Origin: Lachnospiraceae bacterium UBA3866 | GTDB taxonomy: Bacteria; Bacillota; Clostridia; Lachnospirales; Lachnospiraceae | Direction of reading: 5' to 3' | DNA length: 64,000 nt | NCBI GenBank assembly: GCA_002392345.1 | Contig: DGGU01000031.1 | Location: 24,386 to 88,385, forward strand | Shown: one piece after another, positions 25,512 through 34,722 of the stretch | Position numbering within the stretch: the first letter of the stretch is position 1 | How the letters are laid out: every line of letters begins with the position of its first letter | Notes under the pieces: generated by a model | The model's input: only the letters and a program-made list of their open reading frames with translations | Database searches by the model: none | Told to the model about the DNA's origin: nothing | Made by a program: the position numbers and the translations under genes

Positions 25512-26804
25512 ATGTTATTTTTAACAGCACATGGTGGAATACTTGGACCAATAGCTACGATTTTTGGTTATCTGATGAATGGTATCTACCTAGCTCTTGA
25601 TAAGATAGGTATAGGTAATATAGGACTTGCTATCATAATATTTACTTTGATTACTAGACTTATACTCTATCCTTTTACAGTTCGTCAACAGAAGTCTTCA
25701 AAGCTTATGGCTATCATACAACCTGAGATACAAGCTATACAAGCAAAGTATCAAGGAAAGAATGATCAGCAGTCAATGATGGCTCAACAAGCAGAGATAA
25801 AAGCTGTATATGAAAAGTATGGTACTTCTATGACAGGAAGTTGCGTGCAGCTACTTATACAGATGCCTATACTTTTTGCTTTATATAGAGTTATAATGAA
25901 TGTCCCAGCATATGTACCAGCGATAAAAGATAAATTTATGGTTATCGTTGATGCTATGGGCGGCGTTGGCGCAATAGACACTTTAACAAAGTTTTTTAAT
26001 GACAACAAAGATAGTATCAAAAGTATAACTCTTAACCAGATACATAATTTTGGTACAGAAGGTACTTACACAGTAGAACAACAAAAGAATTTTATCATAG
26101 ATTTTCTATACAAATTAAATCCGGATCAGATGCAAGCTCTTGCACGAGAGTTCCCTGCAAATGCACAACAGACAATTGAAAACACAATGGTCGAGATAAA
26201 CGAGGCCAATTCTTTTCTTGGTCTAAACTTATCTACTGCACCTAGTGCACATGGCTTTATGTCACCATATATTTTAGTGCCTATACTTGCAGGACTATCA
26301 CAGTATGCATCAGTAATGATCATGCAAGCCCAGACAAGACCAAAGACAGAGACAAATGGAGAAGGCGACACTATGCAACAGACAATGAAGTCTATGAACA
26401 TAATGATGCCTATTATGTCTGCGGTATTCTGCTGGGGATTTGCAACAGGTCTAGGTATATATTGGATAGCAACATCTGTATTTATGGTTATTACTCAGCT
26501 TATAGTTAATAAGCAGCTTAAAAACCTTGATATAGACGCTATGATAAAGCAGAACATAGAGAAGGCCAACAAAAAGAGAGCAAAAAAAGGCTTGCCTCCT
26601 ATTAACGAGGCTCAAGCTGCTAACAATATAAAGCGAATGGAAGAAAAGGCCGAAAAGAAAGAGCAAGAAAGAGAAAAGATACTTAACGAACAGAAAGAGC
26701 ATATAGAGAAGGCCAATGAATATTATTTTAAAGATGAAAACCCTGATTCTCTTTTTGCAAAAGCAAATATGGTTCAAAAGTATAATGAAAGAAACAACAA
26801 GTAA
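25512..26804 (+). CDS. yidC: membrane protein insertase YidC
   Basis: Inserts proteins into the cytoplasmic membrane with or without SecYEG. It is 430 aa, without an N-terminal lipoprotein signal. The core helices include ARLILYPFTVRQQKSSKLM with the hydrophilic-groove arginine region, SCVQLLIQMPILFALYRV near residue 115, and WGFATGLGIYWIATSVF near 320. An extra loop of about 100 aa lies between the first core helices. The basic C-terminal tail of about 90 residues (Lys/Glu-rich) is suited to ribosome contact. AAAGGAGG precedes the start. Confidence 0.93.
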   Translation: MLFLTAHGGILGPIATIFGYLMNGIYLALDKIGIGNIGLAIIIFTLITRLILYPFTVRQQKSSKLMAIIQPEIQAIQAKYQGKNDQQSMMAQQAEIKAVYEKYGTSMTGSCVQLLIQMPILFALYRVIMNVPAYVPAIKDKFMVIVDAMGGVGAIDTLTKFFNDNKDSIKSITLNQIHNFGTEGTYTVEQQKNFIIDFLYKLNPDQMQALAREFPANAQQTIENTMVEINEANSFLGLNLSTAPSAHGFMSPYILVPILAGLSQYASVMIMQAQTRPKTETNGEGDTMQQTMKSMNIMMPIMSAVFCWGFATGLGIYWIATSVFMVITQLIVNKQLKNLDIDAMIKQNIEKANKKRAKKGLPPINEAQAANNIKRMEEKAEKKEQEREKILNEQKEHIEKANEYYFKDENPDSLFAKANMVQKYNERNNK

Positions 26805-26819
26805 GGTAAGGAGTATAAA

Positions 26820-27590
26820 ATGAGAATACAAATAAAAGGTGAAACAATAGATGAGGCAATCAATAACGCTATGCTAGAATTATCTACTACCAGTGATAAC
26901 ATAGCATATGAAGTGATTCAAGAGGGATCGGAAGGATTTTTTGGTATAGGTTCTAGGCCATTTATAATAGAAGCATATAAGAATGACGACAAAGAAGAAA
27001 ACTATAAGAAAGAAAGCGTCAACAAAAAAGAGAAACTTGTAGAAAAAGAATCTGGTGTCTATGAGTTTAAGACAGAAAAGGTCTCAACAAGCAAAGGCGT
27101 TGCTAAAAAGGAAGAAGTGATGACAAGAGACCCTGAAGAAGTATTTAATGAGGTGAAAAATTTTCTTGAACCTATCTTTAAAGAATTTAACACTAAAATC
27201 AATCTTGATTATAAAGCAATAAAAGAAAAAAATACCCTTGTCATTAATATAAGTGGCGAAAAGATAGGCGTGATTATAGGTAAGCATGGTGCTACACTTG
27301 ATGCCCTTCAGCATCTTGCTAATATAGTTGTTAATAATGGAAAGAGTAATAGGGTGAAAATAAGCATGGACAGCGAGAATTACAGGGAGAAAAGAAATAA
27401 AACCCTCGAGACTCTTGCAAAAACAGTTGCTAACAACGTAAGAAAGACACATAAAGACTATGAATTAGAGCCTATGCCATCTTATGAAAGAAGAATTATA
27501 CATTCAGTTTTACAGAAAGAGAAAAACATAGAGACTGTATCAAAGGGTGTAGATAAAGATAGGCACGTAGTAGTTAAATACAAAAGATAA
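26820..27590 (+). CDS. jag: RNA-binding protein Jag (KhpB)
   Basis: Conserved RNA-binding partner of the yidC locus. It is 256 aa. The N-terminal Jag domain (residues 1-50, ending in GFFGIGSRPF) is followed by a charged linker of about 50 aa. A KH domain follows with GVIIGKHGATLDALQHLAN (about 150-168), then an R3H domain at the C-terminus with PMPSYERRIIHSVL. It is the usual neighbour of yidC; the gap is 15 bp, with AAGGAG before the ATG. Confidence 0.94.
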   Translation: MRIQIKGETIDEAINNAMLELSTTSDNIAYEVIQEGSEGFFGIGSRPFIIEAYKNDDKEENYKKESVNKKEKLVEKESGVYEFKTEKVSTSKGVAKKEEVMTRDPEEVFNEVKNFLEPIFKEFNTKINLDYKAIKEKNTLVINISGEKIGVIIGKHGATLDALQHLANIVVNNGKSNRVKISMDSENYREKRNKTLETLAKTVANNVRKTHKDYELEPMPSYERRIIHSVLQKEKNIETVSKGVDKDRHVVVKYKR

Positions 27591-27601
27591 AAGGTGAACT
27601 C

Positions 27602-28117
27602 ATGAAAGAATGTCTAATAGTAATAGATATGCAAAATGATTTTATAACGGGATCACTTGGAAGTATTGAAGCAGAAACGATAGTTCCTAAGGTAAAAGCA
27701 CGAATAGAGGAAGCTATTAATAAAAACGAAGATATATATTTTACAAAAGATACTCATCTTGAACCATATGAAAAAACAAGAGAAGGTCAATATCTTCCTA
27801 TAAAACATTGCATGGAAGGCACAAAAGGTCACGATATATGTGATGAACTAAAGCCTTATGAAAAAAATGCCAAAAAGATAATAATAAAATATACCTTTGG
27901 AAGTACAGAATTACCAACTTATCTAAAAGAATATGACAAGATAACTTTTGTAGGGCTATGCACAGACATATGTGTAGTTAGCAACGTGTTATTAGCAAAA
28001 GCATTTTATCCAGAGAAGCCAATCGCAGTTGAAAAAGATTTATGTGCAGGCACCAGCATAGAAAATCATCAAAGTGCATTAAATGTTATGAAATCTTGTC
28101 ACATAGATATTATATAG
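27602..28117 (+). CDS. isochorismatase-family hydrolase (nicotinamidase-like)
   Basis: Cysteine hydrolase of 171 aa. The catalytic triad of the family is visible: Asp10 in VIDMQNDF, a lysine around residue 100 and the nucleophile in FVGLCTDICVVSNVL (about Cys121). TKDTHLEPYEKTREGQYLPIKHC resembles the metal-binding part of nicotinamidases, so the likely reaction is nicotinamide to nicotinate for NAD recycling. It sits 11 bp after jag, probably in the same transcript. Confidence 0.85.
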   Translation: MKECLIVIDMQNDFITGSLGSIEAETIVPKVKARIEEAINKNEDIYFTKDTHLEPYEKTREGQYLPIKHCMEGTKGHDICDELKPYEKNAKKIIIKYTFGSTELPTYLKEYDKITFVGLCTDICVVSNVLLAKAFYPEKPIAVEKDLCAGTSIENHQSALNVMKSCHIDII

Positions 28118-28180
28118 AAGGTATTTGACATAAAATCAAAAATTGTCAATCGGAAAGCTTATTTTATATTGATATATGAC

Positions 28181-28209
28181 TTGATTTTTTTAGTAAAGTG
28201 AGTTATTAT
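28181..28209 (+). promoter_or_regulatory. spoVG promoter
   Basis: -35 TTGATT (28181-28186), 17-bp spacer, -10 TATTAT (28204-28209). The predicted start near 28216 leaves a leader of about 25 nt with AAGGAGG. Confidence 0.7.
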
Positions 28210-28240
28210 ATCTATGCAATATTTAAGGAGGCGAACGGAA

Positions 28241-28519
28241 ATGAATATTACAGATGTAAGAATCAGAATTATGGAAAAGGAAGGCAAGATGAAAGCAATC
28301 GCTGCTATCACTATTGATGGAGTATTCGTAGTACACGACATCAAGGTTATAGAAGGCGACAATGGTCTTTTCATAGCTATGCCATCAGTTAAGAGAAAGG
28401 ATGGAGAGTTCAAAGACATAGCTCACCCAATTAATTCTGAGACAAGAGAGATGATACAGAAGACAATCATTGACAAGTACAATGAAGTACTTGCAGCTGG
28501 TCCACAGACCACACTATAA
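28241..28519 (+). CDS. spoVG: septation/regulatory protein SpoVG
   Basis: Small 92-aa nucleic-acid-binding regulator. The start [11 protein letters not shown] and the core [26 protein letters not shown] and [11 protein letters not shown] are almost invariant in Firmicutes. AAGGAGG lies about 9 nt before the ATG at 28241. It has its own promoter and an intrinsic terminator and is likely monocistronic. SpoVG is also present in non-sporulating bacteria, so it does not prove sporulation. Confidence 0.96.
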   Translation: MNITDVRIRIMEKEGKMKAIAAITIDGVFVVHDIKVIEGDNGLFIAMPSVKRKDGEFKDIAHPINSETREMIQKTIIDKYNEVLAAGPQTTL

Positions 28520-28545
28520 ACTTCATTGTATCGGTCTTAAAATAG

Positions 28546-28568
28546 GCAGGCTATAAGCCTGCTTTTTT
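28546..28568 (+). terminator. spoVG intrinsic terminator
   Basis: Stem GCAGGC (28546-28551) and GCCTGC (28557-28562), 5-nt loop, followed by TTTTTT. Confidence 0.85.
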
Positions 28569-28569
28569 C

Positions 28570-28598
28570 TTTAAAAAACTTTGATTATAAGATATAAT
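28570..28598 (+). promoter_or_regulatory. mnmE promoter with very short leader
   Basis: -35 TTTAAA (28570-28575), 17-bp spacer, -10 TATAAT (28593-28598). The predicted start near 28605 is only about 8 nt before the ATG at 28613, and no SD is visible. Confidence 0.6.
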
Positions 28599-28612
28599 AG
28601 ATGATATAAAAT

Positions 28613-30016
28613 ATGGGACATGAAGACACAATAGTGGCAATCGCCACATCTATGACTCCAGCAGGCATAGGTATAATAAGAGTTTCAGGAGATGATGCTA
28701 TAGATATAATCTCTTCTATTTTTGTTGATAAGAATAAAAATGAAAAGAGTTTTACTGAAAGCTACAAAGCGTATCACGGATATATATGTGATAAAGAAAA
28801 AAATGAGTTAATAGATGAAGTTATATGCATAGTTATGCGAAAGCCTCATTCATATACGACTGAAGATGTAGTTGAAGTGCAATGTCATGGTGGGCCACTA
28901 GTACTTAAAAAGATATTGCAGTTAATAGAAGGTAGAGGCGCAAGGATAGCGGAGCCTGGGGAATTCACCAAGAGGGCGTTTCTAAATGGTCGTATAGACT
29001 TATCTATGGCAGAGTCTGTATCGGACATCATAATGTCAAAGAACGATTATGCGTTGAAGGTAAGTTTTGAACAATTAAGAGGAAATATATCAGAAAAACT
29101 AAATCATTTTAGAAAAGAAATATTAGAATCGATAGCTTTCATCGAAGCATGCCTTGATGATCCAGAGCACATGTCTTTAGATGGATATAAAGAAAAGCTT
29201 AAAAATAAAGTCGATAATATTATTAATGAGATTGATAAGATAATAGAAAATTATGATAATGGCCGACTCATTAAAGAAGGGGTAAATACTGTTATCATAG
29301 GAAGGCCAAATGTAGGAAAAAGTTCTCTTCTAAATCTCCTACTTGATGAAGAAAGAGCAATAGTTACTGATGTGGCGGGGACAACAAGGGATATAATAAA
29401 AGAGAGTATAAACTTAAGAGGTATAACCTTAAACATCATAGATACTGCTGGCATAAGAGAAGAAAAAGGGATTGATAAGGTTGAAGAGATAGGGATAGAA
29501 AAGGCAAAAAGCGAGATAAAAAAAGCAGACTTGATAATTTTAATGCTTGATGCAACGACTCCTTTAAGTAAAGACGATGAAGCTCTTATAAAATTATGCC
29601 AAAGTCAAAATAAGAAATGTATAGTACTAATAAACAAGATAGATCTAGGCAAAAACGTTATAGATAAAGAAAAATTAAAAAATCTCTTTAATTATGATAT
29701 AATAGTAATAGATTTTTCTACAAAAACAAAAGAGGGCCTAGAAAAGCTAGAAGAATCCATAGAAAAGCTCTTTGTTTTTGGAGATATAGATTTTAATAAT
29801 GAGATATTTTTATCAAATGAAAGACAGTTTTCTTCGATAAAAAAAGCAAAAAAATCGTTGCAAAATGTTCTATCGGCAATAGAGAGTAAAGTATCAGAAG
29901 ACTTCTATACTATAGATTTAAATGATGCATATATAAGTTTATCTCAAGTTCTTGGCATAGAAGTGACAGATGATGTGATAGATGAAATATTTTCAAAATT
30001 TTGTATGGGAAAATAA
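28613..30016 (+). CDS. mnmE: tRNA modification GTPase MnmE
   Basis: With MnmG it installs the carboxymethylaminomethyl group on U34 of certain tRNAs. The 467-aa length is normal. The N-terminal folate-binding domain includes [19 protein letters not shown]. The inserted G domain has Walker [10 protein letters not shown] (230-238), the DVAGTTRD switch and DTAGIRE. The C-terminal CMGK carries the essential cysteine. The start has no ribosome site and follows the promoter closely. Its partner mnmG is about 14 kb away instead of adjacent. Confidence 0.95.
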   Translation: MGHEDTIVAIATSMTPAGIGIIRVSGDDAIDIISSIFVDKNKNEKSFTESYKAYHGYICDKEKNELIDEVICIVMRKPHSYTTEDVVEVQCHGGPLVLKKILQLIEGRGARIAEPGEFTKRAFLNGRIDLSMAESVSDIIMSKNDYALKVSFEQLRGNISEKLNHFRKEILESIAFIEACLDDPEHMSLDGYKEKLKNKVDNIINEIDKIIENYDNGRLIKEGVNTVIIGRPNVGKSSLLNLLLDEERAIVTDVAGTTRDIIKESINLRGITLNIIDTAGIREEKGIDKVEEIGIEKAKSEIKKADLIILMLDATTPLSKDDEALIKLCQSQNKKCIVLINKIDLGKNVIDKEKLKNLFNYDIIVIDFSTKTKEGLEKLEESIEKLFVFGDIDFNNEIFLSNERQFSSIKKAKKSLQNVLSAIESKVSEDFYTIDLNDAYISLSQVLGIEVTDDVIDEIFSKFCMGK

Positions 30017-30045
30017 ATGGGTCTTTAAGATCCGAAGGAGAAAGA

Positions 30046-31551
30046 ATGGCAAAGATAGCAAAAGAAATATCACGTACATTTAATGAGTACCTTTTGATTC
30101 CTGGATACACAGGGAAGGACTGCACACCAGATAATGTATCACTTACAACGCCGCTTACAAAGTTTAAAAAAGGAAGTAAGCCAGAGATAAGTCTTAATAT
30201 ACCAATGGTTAGCGCCATTATGCAGGCTGTGTCTGGTGATAGACTTGCTGTGGCATTGGCAAAAGAAGGAGGCATATCTTTCATATATGGGTCGCAAAGT
30301 ATAGAAAACGAAGTCCAGATGATAAAAAAGGTAAAGGCATATAAAGCGGGCTTTGTTGAGAGTGATGCAAATGTGCAATATGGCACTACCCTTGCAGAAG
30401 CCCTAAGAGTAAAAGAACGCACAGGGCATTCTACAACGCCTGTAACAGATGATGGCACAGGAACGGGTAAACTTCTTGGAATTATCACATCTAGAGATTA
30501 TAGGGTATCAAGAATGTCACTTGATACTCCGATATCAGAATTTTTTACTCCACTTGAAAAGATGATAACTGCTGAAGAAGGCATAAGTCTTTCTGAAGCC
30601 AACGACATAATATGGGAACACAAACTTAATACTCTTCCAATCGTAGATAAGAAAGGACACCTTAAAGCACTTGTATTTAGGAAAGACTATGAAGAACACA
30701 AAGGCAATCCTTCAGAGCTCCTAGATGATCATAAAAGATTTATTGTGGGGGCAGGAATCAACAGTAGAGATTATAGAGAAAGAGTTCCAGCACTTGTAGA
30801 AGCAGGGGCAGACGTTCTCTGCATAGATTCGTCAGATGGTTATTCTGTATGGCAGAAAGACACTCTTGATTTTATAAAAAAGAAATATAATGGAAAAGTA
30901 AAATGCGGAGCAGGAAATGTTGTAGATGCAGAGGGATTTAAATTTTTAGCTGACGCAGGAGCTGATTTTATAAAAGTAGGTATTGGTGGTGGAAGCATAT
31001 GCATAACAAGAGAAACTAAAGGCATAGGTAGAGGACAAGCAACGGCACTCATGGATGTATGTGCCGCAAGAGATGCTTACTATAAGAAAAAGGGAGTATA
31101 TATACCTATATGTTCAGATGGAGGTATAGTATACGATCATCATATCACACTAGCTCTTGCTATGGGTGCAGATTTTGTTATGCTTGGAAGATATTTTGCC
31201 CGTTTTGAAGAGTCTCCATCAGCAAAGGTTATGATCAACGGAACTTACTATAAAGAATATTGGGGCGAAGGAAGCGCTAGAGCTAGAAACTGGCAACGAT
31301 ATGATATGGGCGGCGATGCAAAGCTTCAGTTTGAAGAAGGCGTAGATTCTTATGTGCCATATGTTGGATCGCTTAAAGATAATGTCAGACTTACTGTACA
31401 CAAGATAAAATCAACTATGTGTAACTGCGGTGTCACAGACATATCAGAATTTCAAAAGAAGGCCAATCTTACACTTGTCTCTTCTACTTCGATTGTTGAA
31501 GGTGGAGCACATGATGTATTGCTTAAGAGCAAAAATAATCAAATAGTATAA
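30046..31551 (+). CDS. guaB: inosine-5'-monophosphate dehydrogenase
   Basis: Oxidises IMP to XMP with NAD, the entry to guanine nucleotide synthesis. It is 501 aa from the ATG at 30046, which follows AAGGAG with 5-nt spacing; an in-frame codon at 30001 overlaps mnmE and is less likely. The barrel starts with [19 protein letters not shown] pair is inserted ([25 protein letters not shown]), and the catalytic cysteine is in [11 protein letters not shown]. It is followed 11 bp later by the GMP synthase ATPase gene, so this is a two-gene GMP operon. Confidence 0.92.
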   Translation: MAKIAKEISRTFNEYLLIPGYTGKDCTPDNVSLTTPLTKFKKGSKPEISLNIPMVSAIMQAVSGDRLAVALAKEGGISFIYGSQSIENEVQMIKKVKAYKAGFVESDANVQYGTTLAEALRVKERTGHSTTPVTDDGTGTGKLLGIITSRDYRVSRMSLDTPISEFFTPLEKMITAEEGISLSEANDIIWEHKLNTLPIVDKKGHLKALVFRKDYEEHKGNPSELLDDHKRFIVGAGINSRDYRERVPALVEAGADVLCIDSSDGYSVWQKDTLDFIKKKYNGKVKCGAGNVVDAEGFKFLADAGADFIKVGIGGGSICITRETKGIGRGQATALMDVCAARDAYYKKKGVYIPICSDGGIVYDHHITLALAMGADFVMLGRYFARFEESPSAKVMINGTYYKEYWGEGSARARNWQRYDMGGDAKLQFEEGVDSYVPYVGSLKDNVRLTVHKIKSTMCNCGVTDISEFQKKANLTLVSSTSIVEGGAHDVLLKSKNNQIV

Positions 31552-31562
31552 AAGGAGGAATT

Positions 31563-32531
31563 ATGGATAAAAGGCCAAAGAGTTTAAAAAGAATAGTAAA
31601 TAAGAAACAAGCCGAAAAATATATAAAAGATCAGATTGCGACAATTAAAAAGCAGGTCGGGAAGGATAAAGTTTTGCTCGCTCTCTCTGGTGGAGTAGAT
31701 TCTTCTGTCACAGCAGCTCTTCTTATAAAAGCAATAGGAAGAAATCTTATATGTATGCATGTGAACCATGGACTTTTAAGACAAGGTGAATCAGAACAAG
31801 TTATAAAAGTGTTTAGAAAGAACCTCGGAGCAAACCTAAAGTATATCAATGCGACAGAGCTTTTCTTAAATAAGTTAAAAAATGTTGCTGACCCAGAGAA
31901 AAAAAGAAAGATTATAGGAAAAGTTTTCATAGATGTGTTTGCAAAAGAGGCAAAAAAGATAAAAGGGATAAAATATCTAGCACAAGGCACAATATATCCT
32001 GATATACTTGAATCAAAAGGTGTAAAAGCTCATCATAACGTAGGCGGACTTCCAAAATCACTTAATTTTAAACTTGTTGAACCAGTGAAGTATCTATATA
32101 AAGATGAAGTTAGAATAGTTGGCCTGGCTCTTGGACTTCCAAAAGATATGGTTTATAGACAGCCATTCCCAGGACCAGGATTAGGTGTAAGATGTGTCGG
32201 AGCTATAACTAGAGATAGGCTAAACGCCCTTCGTGCGGCAGATGCTATAGTAAGAAAAGAAATTGGAAAGTTAAAGAAGTTACCTTGGCAGTATTTCTGC
32301 ATAGTGCCAGACATAAAATCTACTGGCATAAAGAACGGAAAGAGATACATGGGATGGCCAGTAATTATAAGAGCGATAGACACTAGAGATGCCGTGACAG
32401 CAAAATCTCATGAGATACCATATAAAGTATTGTATAAGATCAGGGATAAAATTATAAAAGAAGTAAAGGGAGTCAATAGAATTTTACTTGATTTTTCAGA
32501 TAAACCTGTAGCTACGATTGAGTGGGAGTAA
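31563..32531 (+). CDS. guaA: GMP synthase ATP-pyrophosphatase subunit (no glutaminase domain)
   Basis: Aminates XMP to GMP. At 322 aa it contains only the ATP-pyrophosphatase and dimerisation parts of GuaA: P-loop LSGGVDSSVTAAL (residues 41-53), KAHHNVGGLPKSL, and the C-terminal RQPFPGPGLGVRC and DFSDKPVATIEWE. The class I glutamine amidotransferase domain that makes up the first 200 residues of most bacterial GuaA proteins is absent, as in archaeal two-subunit enzymes. The partner glutaminase subunit is not in the window. AAAGGAGG precedes the start. Confidence 0.9.
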   Translation: MDKRPKSLKRIVNKKQAEKYIKDQIATIKKQVGKDKVLLALSGGVDSSVTAALLIKAIGRNLICMHVNHGLLRQGESEQVIKVFRKNLGANLKYINATELFLNKLKNVADPEKKRKIIGKVFIDVFAKEAKKIKGIKYLAQGTIYPDILESKGVKAHHNVGGLPKSLNFKLVEPVKYLYKDEVRIVGLALGLPKDMVYRQPFPGPGLGVRCVGAITRDRLNALRAADAIVRKEIGKLKKLPWQYFCIVPDIKSTGIKNGKRYMGWPVIIRAIDTRDAVTAKSHEIPYKVLYKIRDKIIKEVKGVNRILLDFSDKPVATIEWE

Positions 32532-33342
32532 ATCTATAGATTGCATTTTCAGGACATTTTTTAACACACTCGCCACACTCTATACATTCTCTATCACTTA
32601 CTTTTTTTACATCCATAAGACAAGTATTTATGCACACATTACAATGTGTGCATTTTTTTTCGTCGATTTTTAGTCTAAGGATGGCGTGATTGTTGAAAAA
32701 GCTATAGATAGCACCAAGCGGACAGATAAACCTACAGAAAAATCTATACATGAAAAGTGACATAATGATAATGATGATGGCGATAAAAACTTTCCAGTTA
32801 AATAAAAAACCAATAGAACTTTGAAGAGCTTTATTTAGTGATACATGGATGATACCTGCTTCAATAGTTCCAGCAGGACAGATGTATTTACAAAAGCTTG
32901 GGTTATCAAGGATTATAGGAAGAAGTATGGCAAAAAATATAAGTATAAAATATTTTATAATGGTAAGTTTTCGTGTAGTATCATTTTTTTTGATTTTAGG
33001 AGTTTTGATTTTATATACGAGTTCTTGGATAAGTCCAAAAGGGCAAAGAAAGCCACAGACAACTCTTCCAAAAATGACACCAAAAAGTATAAGAAGACCA
33101 AGGACATAAAAAGGAAATCTATTTAATAAACCAGTAACCCCCTTTTTTTGCATTATGTAGTTTTGAAAAGAACCAAGGGGGCAAGCAGCTATAGCACCAG
33201 GACATGAGTAGCAGTTGAGCCCTGGCACACAAGCATTTTTGATAGGGCCTTGATAGATTTTTGCATTTTTAAAGCCTGAAAAATTGGCGTTGTAGAGTAT
33301 GGCAGATGCAAGCTGTATAATTATTCGTTTGCTTAACTTCAC
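32512..33342 (-). CDS. polyferredoxin membrane protein (NapH/4Fe-4S family)
   Basis: Membrane electron carrier of about 276 aa. An N-terminal cysteine cluster (CVPGLNCYSCPG, CPLGSF) precedes several helices. Membrane-face CxxxCP motifs CGFLCPFG, CKYICPAG and CRFICPLG follow. Two classic 4Fe-4S motifs close the protein (CTHCNVCINTC and CIECGECVKKCP). The start is taken as the GTG at 33342 that overlaps the stop of the small CxxC gene; a GTG 18 nt upstream is possible. It is coupled with that gene and a TlpA-like protein. Its stop overlaps the guaA end by 20 nt, tail to tail. Confidence 0.88.
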   Translation of the reverse strand: MKLSKRIIIQLASAILYNANFSGFKNAKIYQGPIKNACVPGLNCYSCPGAIAACPLGSFQNYIMQKKGVTGLLNRFPFYVLGLLILFGVIFGRVVCGFLCPFGLIQELVYKIKTPKIKKNDTTRKLTIIKYFILIFFAILLPIILDNPSFCKYICPAGTIEAGIIHVSLNKALQSSIGFLFNWKVFIAIIIIIMSLFMYRFFCRFICPLGAIYSFFNNHAILRLKIDEKKCTHCNVCINTCLMDVKKVSDRECIECGECVKKCPENAIYRFTPTQS

Positions 33343-33488
33343 TATCCTATACCGATACACTCAAGACATATGAGCCTTGCTTTCTGATAGACATCATAAA
33401 ACTCACCATTTTTAATTCCTACGGCAATAAAAAGTATTGCAACTATAAAGATGATGATAGTGGATTTTTTAATTGATAATTTATTCAT
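33342..33488 (-). CDS. CD1871A-family small CxxC membrane protein
   Basis: A 48-aa protein with one N-terminal membrane helix (KKSTIIIFIVAILFIAVGI), a short linker, and a C-terminal CLECIGIG that carries the CxxC pair. This end is the mark of the small CD1871A-type proteins of clostridia. The ATG overlaps the last codons of the TlpA-like gene, and its TAG overlaps the GTG of the polyferredoxin gene, so the three are tightly coupled. The role is unknown; context points to thiol/electron transfer at the membrane. Confidence 0.82.
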   Translation of the reverse strand: MNKLSIKKSTIIIFIVAILFIAVGIKNGEFYDVYQKARLICLECIGIG

Positions 33489-34029
33489 TTATTACAGAAT
33501 CAAGAGCAGCTTTAAAATCTTCCTCTGAAGTGGCGCCAAGAAAAAACTTTTTGATTTTTTTATCTTTTCCGACTATATAAGTAGTAGGAATTGCTGTAAT
33601 ATTAAACTTAATACTATAAGCATTGTCTAAATCATATGCGATAGGGAAAGTATAACCTTCTTCACTTATAAAACTATTGACGTCTTCTTCTGTCTCGCCA
33701 GAGTCAATCAGTATAAAGTCAACTTTATCTTTGTAAGAGTCATATAGATTTTGAAGTCCTGGCATCTCTGATCTACAAGGAGGACACCAAGTTGCCCAGA
33801 AATTAACAAGAGCGGGCTTATCTATTTTACTTAGGTCAAATGTTGAACCTTGATTGGTTTGAAGGACGATATCTGGCATATCCATACCTTCTGAAAGATT
33901 TGAGTATGAGACATCTTCTTCAACTTTTTCTTGTGTGTGACTTGCTGAAGAGACAGCACAAGACGTGAAAACGCAAAGTATCGCGAAGATACTTGTAAGA
34001 TATAAAAATTTTGTGATAAACTTTAACAT
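33481..34029 (-). CDS. TlpA-family thioredoxin-like lipoprotein
   Basis: Extracytoplasmic thiol-disulfide protein of 182 aa. From the ATG at 34029 (AAGGAGT upstream) a signal peptide ends in the lipobox FTSC (Cys24). The thioredoxin fold has the active site ATWCPPCRSEMP (Cys82, Cys85) and the cis-proline loop ITAIPTTYIV. It is probably reduced by, or feeds electrons to, the membrane polyferredoxin two genes downstream. Confidence 0.92.
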   Translation of the reverse strand: MLKFITKFLYLTSIFAILCVFTSCAVSSASHTQEKVEEDVSYSNLSEGMDMPDIVLQTNQGSTFDLSKIDKPALVNFWATWCPPCRSEMPGLQNLYDSYKDKVDFILIDSGETEEDVNSFISEEGYTFPIAYDLDNAYSIKFNITAIPTTYIVGKDKKIKKFFLGATSEEDFKAALDSVINE

Positions 34030-34052
34030 AGGATACTCCTTATACATTATAT

Positions 34053-34328
34053 TTAATTAAAAAGATCTGCGTGAGAACCAGTTTTAAATAAAAAAAGTTC
34101 AAGTTCGTTTTTTTCAATTTTGTATATTAGCAGCCAATCTGGATTTATATGGCATTCTCTAAAAGATTTATATGAACCTTTTAATTCGTGGTCTCTATAT
34201 TTTTTATCAAGCTTAAAACCTTTAGCAAGGGTGTCGACAACATTTTCTAATTCTTTGATATTTGCTTTTCTTTTTATCGCTAGCTTCAAATCTTTTTTAA
34301 ATTGATTTGATGGTACTATCTTAAGCAT
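34053..34328 (-). CDS. yafQ: YafQ/RelE-family mRNA interferase toxin
   Basis: A 91-aa toxin of the RelE superfamily, cleaving mRNA in the ribosome. SNQFKKDLKLAIKR, DHELKGSYKSFRECHINPDWLLIYKI and the C-terminal LFKTGSHADLF are the YafQ pattern, with the family's catalytic histidines present. It overlaps the antitoxin gene by 8 nt. The pair has its own promoter. The redox genes start 23 bp downstream and may be cotranscribed. Confidence 0.9.
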   Translation of the reverse strand: MLKIVPSNQFKKDLKLAIKRKANIKELENVVDTLAKGFKLDKKYRDHELKGSYKSFRECHINPDWLLIYKIEKNELELFLFKTGSHADLFN

Positions 34329-34593
34329 TATTGACCTCTGAGAGCAAATCTTTAAATGAAGAATAACGTTTGTATTTCTTTTTATCTTTCATGTCAGTAT
34401 ATTCATTTAAAGAAACTTTAGTTGTGTCGCTATAAGTATTTTTATTGACTGCGAAAGGAATGCCTTCTTCTCTTATCGCTTTTTTTAAAAACATTGTTAT
34501 AGCAGAAGACATAGTAACACCTAAATCATTGAAAAGATTGTCGGCAGCAGCTTTCAATTTTTTGTCAACTCTTATATTGATATTTGTAGTCAT
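34321..34593 (-). CDS. dinJ: RelB/DinJ-family antitoxin
   Basis: A 90-aa antitoxin. The N-terminal ribbon-helix-helix (TTNINIRVDKKLKAAADNLF, then GVTMSSAITMFLKKAI) binds its own operator. The C-terminal 40 residues are charged and would wrap the toxin. GGAGG lies 8 nt before the ATG, and a consensus promoter precedes it. Confidence 0.92.
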   Translation of the reverse strand: MTTNINIRVDKKLKAAADNLFNDLGVTMSSAITMFLKKAIREEGIPFAVNKNTYSDTTKVSLNEYTDMKDKKKYKRYSSFKDLLSEVNNA

Positions 34594-34613
34594 ATTAAAC
34601 CTCCAATATAAAC

Positions 34614-34642
34614 ATTATAATTTGCACAAAGAGAATTGTCAA
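34614..34642 (-). promoter_or_regulatory. toxin-antitoxin promoter
   Basis: Minus strand -35 TTGACA (34637-34642), 17-bp spacer, -10 TATAAT (34614-34619): a perfect consensus, as expected for an autorepressed toxin-antitoxin operon. Confidence 0.85.
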
Positions 34643-34679
34643 TACAAAATAACAATTTGTTTTACAGGGCGTGAAAAAG

Positions 34680-34708
34680 TTGACAAAAAAGGGCTCTTAT
34701 GGTATTTT
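34680..34708 (+). promoter_or_regulatory. maf promoter with very short leader
   Basis: -35 TTGACA (34680-34685), 17-bp spacer, -10 TATTTT (34703-34708). The predicted start near 34715 leaves about 8 nt before the ATG at 34723, with no SD. Confidence 0.5.
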
Positions 34709-34722
34709 TTATTAATAAAAAT

